Shown in pieces: positions 23,871 through 36,773 of a DNA stretch of 64,000 nt (positions are counted from its first letter, which is position 1; each line of letters begins with the position of its first letter). This stretch comes from Ancylostoma caninum (Eukaryota > Nematoda > Chromadorea > Rhabditida > Ancylostomatidae), in assembly GCA_037903475.1 (NCBI GenBank), contig JBAJFG010000384.1, forward strand, positions 1,991,001-2,055,000. Reading direction: 5' to 3'. The position numbers and the translations under genes are program-made. The notes below the pieces were generated by a model. It made no database searches, had not been told where the DNA came from, and worked only from the letters and a program-made list of their open reading frames with translations.

Positions 23871-26800
23871 TCACTTCTGAAGTTTGGCTCGTGTCCACAG
23901 ACCCATGAATGCAAGGAAGCGAATGCCGATAATCATAGATGCGATAATGATCACATTAGTCCACATATGTTTTGGGGCAAAGCTAAGGCTGGTGATGACA
24001 TCCGTGCCGTTCTCGTAGCAGTGAACACCATCAGGTCGTGGGCAACCTGAATTGGTCTGTTCTGTCGCCATGGGCTAAGACGGCAGCAATTTTATGTCTA
24101 GACAAGAAGTACCGGAAATCGTGTCGACTGTGTTCCATTCGTTGACAACCAGACTCTCAAACGCATAGCCGAAGTAAGAGAGGTACTTGAACGGATAGAA
24201 AAACCATGGGAGGGAGGCTTGGTTCACGTAGAAACCTTGAAGATTATCTTTGTGACTTTTGCATATGTGATTGGTGAGGGAAGGAAGTGTAGGCGTTGAA
24301 ACGTACCACCAAAAGCCATCATCGGAACGACGAATATCGGCAGCACTGCTACAGCAATAGAAACCGAGGCAAAGATGCAGCCAACTGCATAGCCTGGAAA
24401 GAGCAGAAGGTTGCTGGGTTAAAATGAAACAAGGCGGAAATTAAACATGTCTTGTTCCTCGGATAAAAATAATTCTCTTTCAAAATGGTAGTGACCCATG
24501 CTATGACTCTCATCACTTCAGCTGGAAGGTATATATGTACATTCCCGATACACTTCCGTCAAGTGCCAATGACCTTCGTTTTCTACTGATTTCAACAAAG
24601 CTGGCATTCCTTAGGAGCTAGTGGAGATGCGGTTCGGAGAGGAGACCTTCCAGAAATACGCAAGGACCGATCCACGTAGAAGACCTGCAGGGAGGGATGT
24701 TCTGGTTAAAGGCAGGGGTCCTCCTCATTTTCGTAGTTCAGCTAACAGCAGATTCTACATCTACTCGGCGCGATGGTTCCAACGGTATACATAAATTGTC
24801 TCAGAATGGTCTATAAGCCCGTCTTCCAGGACGGGGTCCGTAACAGTTTGCCAACCCGAGTTGACATGTGAAGCCGTTGATCTTATCGATTGAACACGCC
24901 AAGACTCGTTGACCAACGCGGCAGCCATGGCAGGCAGCCAGCACAGCTTGGAGCGATCCGCCTCCGGGCTCCAAATTTTTATCCAGTTCGAGCCTTTCAA
25001 AAATGGGGATTTCGTCGTTTCTGTGCCTGTTGATGTACATCCCAGGGATCAACATGATGAGAAGGTCTAGGATATGGTGGTAAATCCAACAGGCAGAACG
25101 ACGTGACCCTCTGCCTTTAAGGTGATCTATGTACTCTCCGCTACAGTCCTTCACGAGGTTTAACTGAACAGGATCAAGTCCTTTACGGTTTTGGGATATT
25201 CATAGCACTTGTGGAAGATTTCCGAGACTTGAAATCATTCGGCTGAGGGGTCGGATTGACTTTTAGAGCTACTGCATAGGCAGAATGCTAAGAGGGACTA
25301 GTTTACGGACCGGGAGCGATTTACCAGGGGTAGGGATAAGTATGAGATATCCGTAAACATTTTGGATGAGCCTCCCACACTGGGTGAACTCAATCTCAAG
25401 TAGGCTGGAGATAAGGTACAGCCATTTTTGTGATGTGGCTTTAGTCGCGATTGATAACTTCTCGAAGTTAACCTGAGATAGTAACCATGACTGTCGCTAC
25501 TAGCTGGAGTAATCTGAAGTGAAGTATCCCATGCGCGATTCGAAACATCGAACGGAGACGTTTCGTGGCTGGTTTCGGCTGAGCCTTCAGCTGGACTACT
25601 AGTGGGTGCTGAGCCACCAGCGGAGTCAAAAAGTGGTACGAAGCTTCATTTCCGCACTTCTCATCTTATAACACCAACTTTTTATTGTTTCTTTGCTCGA
25701 TTGCGAAGGACAGATTCCCATTCAGATGATAGCAATTATCGGTAGAAGGGTCGTGGTCTGAAACACAGTCGTTTTCAACCAATATCAAGCATGCTTGACA
25801 AGGAATAGCCGCACCATTTATATGTACATTCAATCCATGAGTTCAATAATATTCACTCTTTTCTGAATGCCCTACTATAGATTCGAAAATATATGTTGAA
25901 GACCCCCACAAAGCTTTCGGCACGTTCGGTGATTAGTGGTAGTCGGAAGCGCCACATCCCCCATCTCGGATAGGTCATAAATTTTTATGAAAAAAGAGAA
26001 AACTTTTTGTTGGCCGAGATCTCGTCAACCTTCAGAACAAGAGGCCGATTATCTTTACTGATATTTAACGCATCTATTTTTGTTGCTGTTTTTAACACAA
26101 CTTCTTAATTACTCAACTTCGCAAGTATTATGAATTTCGAATGATTCAATTTTTATGATCCTGATAGACCAATCTCGCTTCGCTGACTTAAAGGCAGCAG
26201 GAGCCGAAATCCTCGACTCCGAGTTGAGCTGTGGGTGATGAAGTACAGACTCAGCACATCATAAATGTGAAACGATCACAGACAATGATACAGTCTATTA
26301 GCTCACAGAGGGCGCCCGATCCGACTTTGTCCGCAATCACGACTTCACCACTTTTAGGCTAACCGATCTATTTTTTGCACTTTTTTGAACACGCCTGGCC
26401 GTGTTCGCGCGCGGACGAGTTTTCCCCGGCGCAAAAGCCATTGCGGTGCGTGGTTTGGCGCAAAGGGAAAACGAAATGCATCCAATTCACAGGGTTTCAT
26501 GGCGGGACTCGGCCAAAACCACGCGCCGCAATGGCTTTCGCATCGGGGAAAACTCGTCCGCGCACGAACACGGCCAGGCGTGTTCGCGACGAATGTTCCA
26601 TTTTCTCTGCAGGTAAGCCATCATTGTCTGTGTTCGTTTCACATTTATGATGTGCAGAGTCTGTACTTCACCACCCGCAGCTTAGCTCAGAGTCGAGAAT
26701 TTCAGCTCCTGCTGCCTTTAAGCATCAATTCTCCTTATTACACCCTGGATCCTCGACCCCCTTTTTCTCATTTGCTACCACTGCTGGTAACGGAAATCAA

Positions 26801-29800
26801 AGACACTGTGCATAATGAGTGACGCACGGACCCATATCTTGATTTCGGAGCATTTACATAGTCAGTTGCGATGCTGATGGAGTAATGCTAGCTGATATCC
26901 CATCTATGGAGGTCACCTTACGCGACTTATAGATACCCGTTTCACTTTTGACAACGCCCAGGCAGTAACATCGGGAGACCGGATGGGCCACATTTTTGGG
27001 CATGGCCTTCTACTCGGCAATCCGACGGAATCTCGGGCGTCAACCACTCGGCGAAAATTTTTATAAGCTCCGCCCAGTGGCCCTGATGCTCTGGAGTGTG
27101 CAGATGTTCTGTACTGTCTCAACACAGCATGAGGTCGTTGTCCGTCAGAGCAGTTGAATTTCGCCTAGTGGGCTGCACCTGGAATGTTTAGTCTGATCGC
27201 TATCGACCACTTGTGTGGGCGAATCACAACCCCGGGCGAACCAAGAGGTTTTATTGAGCAACGGTGTGAACCGAGCGACTTTACTGAGCTGTCGAACATT
27301 TACCGGGCGACAAGAGGACCGCGGGAGACTCAGCCATGGAATTCTACTCGGGAAGAGTCGGTTTGTTTGCGTGGACAGCGAAAGTCCTCAAAACGAATTT
27401 ACCGATTGAGATGGCAGTGTTTTGAACGAGGACAGCGACGAGCAAGTAGAAGAGAAAGTGCTGCCAGAGTGGCACCAGGCGCGACATCCAGTACAGGATC
27501 GACGCGAATACCACCGCGGACAGAGTGAAGTTCGGCAGCTGCAACATTGATTGACATCTTCGGAGTCAGGGGAGTGTAGCTTGTACAGTGATACATAGCA
27601 ATTACCTCCGCCAGGTTCTTAGCAATGAAGTACGAGCCGGCGCTGTACAGTCCGGATCCGTACTCGCGGTAGAATGTGTGGATTTCCGAGCAGAAGTGCT
27701 GGAAAAGTTGCTGATTTGCAAGGACAAGAAAAAATGCAACTGAGATCACGTCACATACGTTAACGACAGCGAACTGGAACATGAACGCCATGTTGACAAC
27801 CATCTGAAACAGCGAGCCGTTGATGTTCGCCACCTTCTCCTGGGTGTACGAGTCGTTCAGGTAGAACACTCCAGTAAGTGCGGCGATCACCTGATGTGGT
27901 GCTGGTGATGTAATAGTGTGGACAAGACAAGGACAACGAAAAGAAAGCTCTCACGATGGATTGGACGATTTGGACCTTCAGCAGCGTCGGCTCTCGCAGA
28001 ATGGACATAGTGTTGCGCCAATGTAATGCGCGGATCTGATTCACACAGCTGTAAAAGTTACATTGTTTACAGGAAGTACTCTGCGAAAAAGCGTTCAAAA
28101 GGAAAAAAGTTTAGTTATTAATGTTTAGCCGTAGATAACTCGGTAAGGTTATTCTTTAAATTCAGTAGGTAGAAGGGACTTCAGTGATCGAAGTCCACGC
28201 GCACATGTCTTACTAACGTTTGGACTGGGCAGAGCTGGAAGCAGGAGCTTCGTACGGGAATGGGAACGGTGATGTCGAAATTGGTGGATGCGCAGACACT
28301 GAGAATGTCACGTTACATGTGCTGTGGCGCGTGCTGTAGCCCCTAGCACTGGAGTCCATGGAGTTCAGTTTTTTATATTTTCTAGGGCTACACATGGTGG
28401 CATCAGTGCAGATAGATATCGCTCTACATATTTCGTTCAATATTTTTTCAAAGGAATTCTTCTGATTGAGCGACGTCAGAATTTGGAATTAGCGTATACA
28501 TATTAGCTCAGGAAACGTAGGAACCGTGCTTTGCATCGGTATGCATGGGTTCTGCATTGGATTGGGGAAATCATGGGTTTTTTTCGTGGGTTTTGCACCA
28601 GATTTGCATCGGTTTGGAGATGCTTGCGTTCTGCATGGAAAATCTTAGGATTTGCATGGGCATATATGGATTTGGCATCTGCTGGTATGGAAGTACTGAT
28701 TTTAAAAAACCATGTTTTGCATGAGCACGCATCTATTAATCGCTGGATTTGCATCTTTCAATCTCATGCAGAACACTGTTCGTAGGTTTCCTTAGGGGAA
28801 GGAACGGAGAGTTTACAAGTGGAATCTGTATATATAAAGTAGAGTGTCTGTGCGTGTGTGTGTGTGTATGTATGTATGTATGTTCCTTATAGAAATCGCG
28901 GAGGGTTAACCGATCGGGACCAAACTTTGCACACGTACTCATCAATGGCCGACGGAGGTTTTAGGCTACTTTCCTCCATAAAATATCGATTGATTTATCG
29001 ATTATATCGAATTTATTGATTTTTCGCTATTTTTGCCTAGGGGTCGGTGGGGAGATGTACACTGGGGTACCTCAATACGCTGAACACGAATATGGCAGCC
29101 GCTTTGCATGAAAATATCGATTTATTGATTTTATTGATTTTTCGCTATTTTTCTCCAGAATTCGATGAGGATATGCCTACTGGGGTCTTTTAATGCGCTG
29201 AACACGAATATGGCAACCGCTTTGCACGAAAATATCGATTTTATTGATTTTTGGCTATTTTTGCTTAGAGGTCGGTGGGGAGATGTACACTGCGGTATCT
29301 CAATACGCTGAACACGAATGCGGCAACCGCTTTGCATGAGAATTTCGATTTATTGATTTTATTGATTTCTCGCTATTTTTCCCCTGAAGTCGATGAGGAT
29401 ATGCCTATTGGGGTTTTTTTTAATGCGCTGAACACGAATATGACAACCATTCTGCACGAATTACCGATTTATCGACCTCATCGATTTTTTCCATTTTCGT
29501 TTGGGGACAGGCCATGACACGTGTACTATGGTTTTCCAGTACATTGAACACGAATATTATGACAGTTTTGCACAAAATATCGACCTATCGGTTTTATTGG
29601 TTTTTCGCTGTTTTCGCCCATGGGCCGGTGGAGACGTGTCTGCTGGGATTTTTGAATACGCTGAACACAAGTACGGCAATCGTTTTGCACGAACATACCC
29701 ATTCACTAATGTCCTCTGTTCTTTTCCTGCTTCTGAAAAGAGGCAAAATGTGCTCACTGTATCAATGGAACACGCTAAACACCCACGTACAAACATGGCA

Positions 29801-32800
29801 ACTGTTTTCCACGAATTTGTCATCGAACTAAGTTTACTGACGTTTCGCCTACCGGGTTACTTGAGGGGAAGAGTTACTTGAGCATCGCTAATGTGGTCAC
29901 CACCAAAATTATGGGTATTTGCAATGATTTTATCAGCAATGGCAATTGTCCTCATCAATGCGGGAAAGCCGGGGATGTAGAACACCCGAGCGAAGCCGGG
30001 TATGCCGTCTAGTATCAACATAAATTTGCTTTTCCACATAGGATCCGGTACAGTTCTAGTGGAAAATGCATGTTCCCGCAGCGTTCATTGACATTTACTT
30101 GGTCATTATGTGATCAATTCACTAGTACATAGCCAGCTTGATGTTATGTGATTTCAAGCCACTCTCTCACTCTTGGTTTCGGATGCAGCATTACTCCAGA
30201 CGTTGTTGTACTTCAGCTAATGTGGAACTGTACTGAGATCCTTAATGCTCTTTCACGACGCAGGTATTCTAGTTATTTGAATGGAACTAGTAATTCAGAT
30301 TTCTGGTTCACTTATAGAAGTGTTTTTGGAGCGAGTTTCCTCCTCAGAGAAATTAATCGACAAAATCGAGTAGTTTAAGTGGGTTTCCACACCGAATGAA
30401 GTCTGCAACTTCCATGAGAAATTTTATCCCCAGGACATAAACGGAAGTCAAGGAGGGAATTCAAGGATATGGCTGTAACCAAATCTAGATCAATCTCATT
30501 TATAAATACTATTTCTAATCCCAGGAATTCCTTTTTTGACAGCGGTAAGATAGGTTTTATGGGAAGGTGAAGGTAAAATGTCAAATCGATGTCAATGATC
30601 AGGTTGTTGGAGATTTTTCCCAAATTTTTCAAAGTTGTAAGGGCAATCTTAATCGTTGTGGAGAACGTAGTTAACTAGGGAAGCTTCGGGAAAACAGAAA
30701 AAGTTCAAGCTATAATTACGTACGTTGTAACGACAGAACAAAAATACCTGGCAGGGATTTGTACTGATCTCGATTTACTTCCACCTCCACTGTAAGTTTT
30801 CATGATGGACTCGAGGCTGGCGAAGTTTCCCGAGTGAGAGACATCCTGATGATCTTTGCCCCAGATGTTAGAGGCGAGAGGACCTTTCTCGTAAGCATCG
30901 CAAATTTGCTGAAAGCACGTAAATATAAAACTTTTCTACTTTAGTATAAATATTTGTTCTTTGAAGGGTCGTCATTTTAATTTCAATCTCAAAATATCTA
31001 TGGCGTTGTGGATACGGGCGGTGACAACCTTGGCGTCAGCAAATAAAAACAAAAACAGAAGGCGCACCGCTGCCGTGTTCCTGCGAGGGCCGTCTTGGTC
31101 AGCAAGCGACGATATGAAGTGGTCCGACGGGTTAAAATTGCGCGGAAGCGGTCGGCCAATGCTTGTCCAGAACTCAATAGCTTCCGCTTGAGATCCGCAG
31201 AACGCCACGCGACCTTCAGCCATCATGTAAATTCTGTAACAGAGAAATTAGTACTTGAAATAGCACGCCGAACAGCACACCTGTCAAAGAGTTGGAAGAC
31301 TTGGCTCGACGGCTGGTGGATGGTGAAGATGATGGTCATGGACTTGGTGGTGGCGAGCTGCTTTAACACCTGAAAAATATTTTTTTTGTCTTCTTCGCTG
31401 GAGCTGTGAATGATTGCATAGCTAGAAGCATAGATTGGGCATATGTTCGTTCTAGAAGGACCACTTGGTTCAGGGGATATTTTGCCTCTTGCAAACGAAG
31501 AATAGTTGAAATTGTATTCAAGTCAAAAGCCTTCACAGTCTTGTTTTATGATCAGGTTTTGTTTTGGATGCCACTGCTTCTGATGCTTTCAAATAAATAG
31601 AAGTCAGGAAAAAAAACCTTTCACGCACGTGAATCACTTGGAGGGCGAGGAAAGAGTCGAGTCCAGAAGTTGGTTCATCGCAGAGTAGAATAGGAGGACT
31701 GGTCAGGATCTGAATAATACTAAGAATAGGAGAATAATCACTCGTCATTCTGGCTGTGAATCACCTCCGACGCAAACGCCACTCGCTTTTTCTCTCCTCC
31801 TGAGATTCCTTTGATGGATCGTGTTCCTATGATGGAGTCAGCACACTCGTTGAGGCCTAGCTGCAATATATGCAGGTAAAACAGAATAAGAAGCAATGAA
31901 AGTGGAGCGTTTGAAAGTGTTATTACGAAATTATTTTTGGAAATGTCTTATAATCAAACAGGCGATTACATATAGGAAACTCCAAACGAACGTAGACAAG
32001 AGTCGAGACCGCGGCGCGGCTCACTTGGGCAGGGTCACGGGAGCTCAGCATAGTGTGCGTCTGCGTCCCTGCCCATGAGAGCCGCGCCGCGATCACGACT
32101 CTTGTCTACATACGTTTGGAGTTTCCTATACATATGGAGGATCTGAAATGGTCGTTTTCCCCATTATGTAACGTTTCTTTTGCTTTTCATGTTTTTATAT
32201 TCTTCAATTTATTGTACTGCTTAATTTGTTGCTATATTCTTTCTTTTTCTCACCATAGATTATTTCGGTTTTTCTATATATATCTACTGAAATGCCTCGG
32301 TGTAGCAAAAATGTGCATTCGAAGGGAGAGGACCACATTTTTCGTTTCCCATAACCATTTTTCGTGTTTCTCAAATCTTACGGGTTTACCCACTTCACTC
32401 ATCACTTCCTCAACTTTCCTCAGCTGTCTTCTGCTGCGGTGTCCACCACCCATTCGTAGAATGGCCTGCAACGTATAAAATTTCCCTATGTGATAGTCCA
32501 GTGCCTCATCGTCCGGCTCACGTTGAACACCAAGTGTTCCTTGACGGTGAGAGACCCAATGAAGCAGTCATCCTGTTGGACGTAGGCGCACGCCTTCCGC
32601 ATGAACTCCTTCGTGACGGGCTGCTGGTTCACCTGAACGTTGTCTGCTCCACATTGCCGCTCAGAGAGCATCGTGCTGACGCTGCATCACTTACTTTGAC
32701 TGATCCCTCTACCTCCATGTTGTTGAGGTTTCTGGACGCGAGGACGTTCAGCAGACAAGTCTTGCCAGCTCCACTCGCTCCCATTATGGCCAGCAGTTCA

Positions 32801-33295
32801 CCGGGTTTGGCCACACCATTCACTGAAAGATTTGTAAGTGAGTGACAGTGCTCGCATGTAGTGTACATCCTACCACTTGAATTGTCTAACCCTTGTTGAG
32901 CACCATTATTGGAGTTTCTCTCCTAGCACGTGCCTTCGCAGAGAGACAGCGATGCCAAAAGCGACGCTGATCCACCTAGAATTTTCCATTTGGTCTCATG
33001 TTTGCTTACAATTTACGCTTTTTTGGTTTTGTTACCCTGGATAGATAGCATTGAAGAGTTTTCATATTGATGGTTAAAGAGTCATACGTTTGCACTAGGG
33101 CCTGTGTCAAAAGCGCAAGTAGCAAACGGACGGAACCATGTGTTGAGATTGCACATTTCGAAGTGCAGATGTTTAAAATATCGTCAGAAAATGCATAATA
33201 GTACGACAGATTTTAGGGATATACAAAGATTAACTAACATGAACCGTGATTCCGTGCCATGACAGGTGCATTGTTGAAGGCGGAGCTGCTTCAGC
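23871..33295 (-). CDS. ABC transporter, ABCG/White-type half transporter, 17 exons
   Basis: ATP-driven membrane exporter, one nucleotide-binding domain then six helices; works as a dimer. Exons (minus): 33239-33295, 32891-32975, 32695-32822, 32522-32632, 32382-32465, 31765-31860, 31629-31709, 31281-31369, 31068-31233, 30748-30908, 27955-28048, 27759-27890, 27606-27710, 27403-27538, 24307-24393, 24113-24235, 23871-24046; 1911 nt in consistent phase, 636 residues, a normal family length. [10 protein letters not shown] starts the domain; Walker [10 protein letters not shown]-loop YVQQDD, signature ISGGEKKR, Walker [14 protein letters not shown] and H-loop FTIHQPSS are all intact, so it should hydrolyse ATP. 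The C-terminal loop has conserved Cys residues ([14 protein letters not shown]) and the protein ends RAKLQK. Introns of about 2.7 and 3.0 kb hold repeats. The true start may lie upstream of 33,295; otherwise an ATG sits inside the first exon listed. The end of exon 31068-31233 is the least sure junction. C. elegans wht genes are the likely relatives; substrate unknown. Confidence 0.92.
24780..25160 (-). repeat. dispersed repeat related to 63.5-63.8 kb
   Basis: On the minus strand this stretch contains CGATAAGATCAACGGCTTCA, then TGTTACGGACCCCGTCC and a GACGGGCTTATAGACC block. The TTAA element at 63,443 has CGATAAGATCAACGCCTTCA in a similar order, followed by comparable but diverged sequence. 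It lies inside the 3-kb ABCG intron. No coding function is proposed. Confidence 0.4.
26192..26717. mobile_element. TTAA-flanked foldback MITE 1
   Basis: Starts AGGCAGCAGGAGCCGAAAT and ends with the near complement (ATTTCAGCTCCTGCTGCCT), flanked on both sides by TTAA (26,188-26,191 and 26,718-26,721), the target duplication typical of piggyBac-type transposition. The outer arms pair for about 100 bases. A second pair of arms, about 26,386-26,465 and 26,512-26,590 (ACGCCTGGCCGTGTTCGCG and complement), makes a nested palindrome in the middle. It is non-coding and lies inside an ABCG intron. Confidence 0.85.
28510..28790 (+). repeat. cluster of TTTGCAT / TTCTGCAT motifs
   Basis: About ten TTTGCAT- or TTCTGCAT-like heptamers occur in roughly 280 bases at irregular 20-35-base spacing inside the ABCG intron. 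I see no coding potential and no clear repeat unit. It may be a degenerate tandem repeat. Confidence 0.4.
28845..28882 (+). repeat. (GT)n / (TATG)n microsatellite
   Basis: A run of GTGTGT followed by four TATG units, inside the ABCG intron, just before the AACCGATCGGGACCAAACTT segment that precedes the 117-base tandem repeat. Confidence 0.8.
28985..29880 (+). repeat. diverged ~117-base tandem repeat
   Basis: About seven units, marked by the anchor TGAACACGAAT or variants at about 29,081, 29,199, 29,309, 29,429, 29,545, 29,662 and 29,775 (spacing 110-120). Each unit has a CGATTTATTGATTTTATTG block and, in alternate copies, GGTCGGTGGGGAGATGTACA or TCGATGAGGATATGCCTA, suggesting an older dimeric unit. 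It lies in the ABCG intron between exons 30748-30908 and 27955-28048. Confidence 0.8.
31968..32136. repeat. GC-rich palindromic element, copy B
   Basis: Ends TATAGGAAACTCCAAACG and the inverted CGTTTGGAGTTTCCTATA. It has the GCGGCGCGGCTC arms and the core GGGAGCTCAGCATAGTGTGC in the same orientation as copy A. It is inserted in the ABCG intron between exons 32382-32465 and 31765-31860, close to the latter. Confidence 0.85.
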
Positions 33296-36086
33296 CTATA
33301 ATAAAACGCCATGGTTGGTGATATGCATAGAGGACGCAAAAATTTAGCGTTTAGGTGGCGGGGAGGAATTTGTGGTGTACCACTATCACATTCATATTTT
33401 CTTCATTAGTCGTCAATGGTCGACTGGTTTTTTTTTTAACTCGGAGGTTCGTAAAGTGTCTATCGTCACTTCATTGGTTTATTGGCCACCTTAGATCGAA
33501 GCTGAACTGTCCTTGTCAAGAAAAGAGCAAAAAACAGTTTTGCAGACTTTGTCCCTCTGGGATGATACCCGTGGTGGCGATAACTGTTGGAAAATCATGA
33601 CTCGCGCCGGGGTAACACGAGTAGGAGCACAGCACAGCGATCATATATGTATGTACAATATTATATGTATTCAGCCCGTCACCGATTTTGCATGGTCCAT
33701 CCATGAAAATGTGAAATACATGTCTGCGATATGGAATGGGCTACTATTAGAGCGAAACTCAGGAATGTGGTAGTGGTCAGCCTGCACCTCCTGCCCCTAA
33801 TTTCGTTTAAAAAAACCTCCAGGAGAAGGCTACTGCGGTGAAATCGCTTCGGTAAATCCATAAATCAGCACTTATGTATTTTCTTTTGTCATCTCCTTAT
33901 TTTGTCTCATTTACGAGGAGAAATAATATTACATCGAGCATCATCGCGTGGTCTAATGTATTATATTAGTCAGGCTCTGTTATGCATACTGCAGAAGGCT
34001 CCAGTGCTCAAATATCCGTAGCGGCTGAGATTTTTATCGGGATATGCTACCAATAAGTATTTTTTTGTTCACAGGGAAAGTGTGAGGCCTTCACTGTTCT
34101 GGAGATTTAATGAAACAAAATCTTCTCGAAAACGTGACGATTTTCTTTCCTTGTTACCTTTCATTAGAAAAAAAAGAGTACAACAATTACAGTAAAAGAA
34201 GTACATATGTTGCGCGGGAATGTGTTCAGTTTGAAAAGCCACGTTCTTTTTTTTTGGTGTGCTACTCCAGCCTAAATTGACTCGATGCTTGGGATGAGTG
34301 GAATGGAACTCCCGCAACCCGTACAACTCAAAACAGAAAGCGGAAGTACTAAGCGGCAATAACACGGAAAGCGTAAATCGGGGAAGTACAACATAGAGCC
34401 CTCGACAAGGATCTCTGACAAAAATGTATTCGCACTTTGAATTCGCAAGAGATTGAACAAAACTAACAAGGATTTTCATTTTTTTTGCGATTCAATCGAA
34501 TGCAGAAAACAACGAAACGGTTGCATTTGGGATTAGTGGCCAGTTAAAAAAAACAATAGAAATTTGAATGAATAAAGTGGACGAAGGCAAATTCTGTTGC
34601 GAAGCGAAGAGACCTTGGAATCCAACAGGGAATCTGTATGAGATGACAGTGCCGTAGCAACAGAGTATGTGAATGCTCTATTTCGACGTTTAAAATTTGC
34701 GGACCTTGAGAACCTTCTACTTCCGAGGGACGTTCATACATACTACCGATAGGTTAGTTAGGGCTGTCAGTGTTGCTAGGATTTTGAGGAACTCAAAGAA
34801 AAAAATTCGCCCACCGGATACACACGAGAAACACGCACACGGTCATTCGATTTCACAAAATGAGCCATTTCTGTCCCAGAGACGCTGGAAGGCTCACAGC
34901 TTCGGCTTTGAAGCACATCGCTGGAAAAATCTCTTGGAGCTGCTGCACTTTCCAATTGGTCCCTTCAAGAAAAGGCTTGTAACGCAAAAACATTGGTGAA
35001 ATACCTGCTTTCGGCGGAAACCATTTGGATTGACTGAGAGGGCGACAGCAGTGGCGCTGTGTTGGCCTCGGTGCAGGAAGGCGACTCCTGGAAGGCGACT
35101 AGGGTCAGATGTTTGTTTTGATTGCGATAAGAGGTGCAAAGGGATGGACGGCTTGTCAGGTACGCACGTATGAGGTCAGCAAATCTCAAGATATGAGATT
35201 TTTAGTAGTCAGCAAACCATGTCTAAGGATGATTAAATACTTTTAGAGCAAGAGATGAAGTGAAAAGGTTTATCTTCCATTTCAATCCGATCTGAGAAAT
35301 TGGCGTTGAAGCATACAGAAGTGTGGTAAGTTTATGAGTTTCTGAGACTGTTGTTTGCATCAAATAACCAGCGTTTACATAGGGTAACCCATGCCTGCGT
35401 GACAAGACCGTGGATTCCAAAGAAATGTGCATGAGATGTACATCGATCCGTTTCAAACACTTGCATGGTGTCTGTACCAGAATTCCAATGCTTCATCAGG
35501 AGACAGAAGCCTGCACGAAGTTGAACACATGCCGTGAATGTGCGTCCGTGTGCATAGTTAAATTCATGCAAACAACGAGCAATGTCCTCAGCCTCTATTC
35601 GTGAGGAGTCGGGACGTTTCTGGTTGCATGAAGATTTGTGAAGCTCGCATGACGTACAATGAGCGTCGAGGGCGGTGCATTTTTTCCCGGAAATGGGAAC
35701 ACGCTCGCGCTGTAATCGCCGCGGTAGTGTAGAACAGGGTTTTCTTAACAGTTTTTTACTTTTGTCATATTTAGTGTCCAATGCCAAGAAAACTAACCAA
35801 CTGTCAATAAAACCCCATAGTTTGTTGGTGTGGAGAAGATTTCAGTGCAAGCGGTGCGGTCGCGCGACGTGCTTCCCAAATTCGCGAAAAACGCAGCGCT
35901 ATCGCCCTTCACTGTACCTACGCATGGGGCAGAAGCTTGCTGCAAATCCTGCATCAACAACAGTCTTCTCACTTCCTGAGTGCATAATCTGGCGAAGTGA
36001 TTGTCCATAAGTGCCGGACGCAGGAGTTGCTAGCCAGGGGGGGGGTGGATGGGAGCGTGGGAAAGGATTTTTCATTTCGATTCTCT
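33296..36086. other. no supported gene; upstream flank of the ABCG gene
   Basis: Probably holds the ABCG promoter and possibly a short first exon, which I could not identify. Open frames are under 155 codons and lack motifs. Confidence 0.4.
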
Positions 36087-36090
36087 TTAA

Positions 36091-36476
36091 AGGCAGCACT
36101 CACGGAAAGTTTTGGGTTTAAGATTTCGCGGTATATCGGGGTTTTTAGGAACGATGAACTCATTGACAACGATGAAGTAGCGTGAAACATGCGAAAAACA
36201 CAGAAAATGATGGCGGTATTTCATGTGCGTCCACAGCGCGAACGAGTGTTCCGTGATGGATCCCGCCACGGAACCCTGCAAAGGATACGAATTTCATAAA
36301 CACGCCCCCGTTGAACCACATGTCAACGGCGTTAGTTGGCGCGAGGGAACCCTAATGTCCAGAGCGGCATACGTGTCCACGGCAGTATCTTCGCAGGTAG
36401 GCGGCCATTCAAAGTGTTCAACTTAGTGTTGCTATTGTCCAGCGGCCGGCTACATGGTAAGCGACTCGTGCTGCCT
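36091..36476. mobile_element. TTAA-flanked MITE 2
   Basis: Starts AGGCAGCAC and ends GTGCTGCCT, flanked by TTAA at 36,087-36,090 and 36,477-36,480. Same terminal motif as MITE 1. It has only short motif-free open frames inside. Confidence 0.8.
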
Positions 36477-36515
36477 TTAAACTAGCGAAGTCTGGGGATA
36501 GTTCAACACAGCCCA

Positions 36516-36773
36516 TTAAGGGCAATTTATACTGGATGCGTGCGACTGACGCGCGTGCGTCTATATGATGAAGAATAGGGCCCAGTCGCATCACAGTCGC
36601 ATCGCAGTCGCAGCCCAGACGCACGCGTTTAGGCCTCGCGGCGGCCGCGCTTTCTTTTCATTGAGGATGCACATGTCATGATGACCGGTCTTCATGGAAA
36701 TTCCCTTGCAAATGGATGCGTGCGACTGATGCGCGACTGACGCACGCAGCTAGTATAAATTACCCTTTAATTG
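36516..36773. mobile_element. short inverted-repeat element with GCGTGCG arms
   Basis: Left end TTAAGGGCAATTTATACT and right end the complement of TTAAAGGGTAATTTATACT. Inner arms have GATGCGTGCGACTGACGCG-like sequence and repeated GTCGCATC. About 258 bases, non-coding, starting about 40 bases after MITE 2. Confidence 0.7.
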
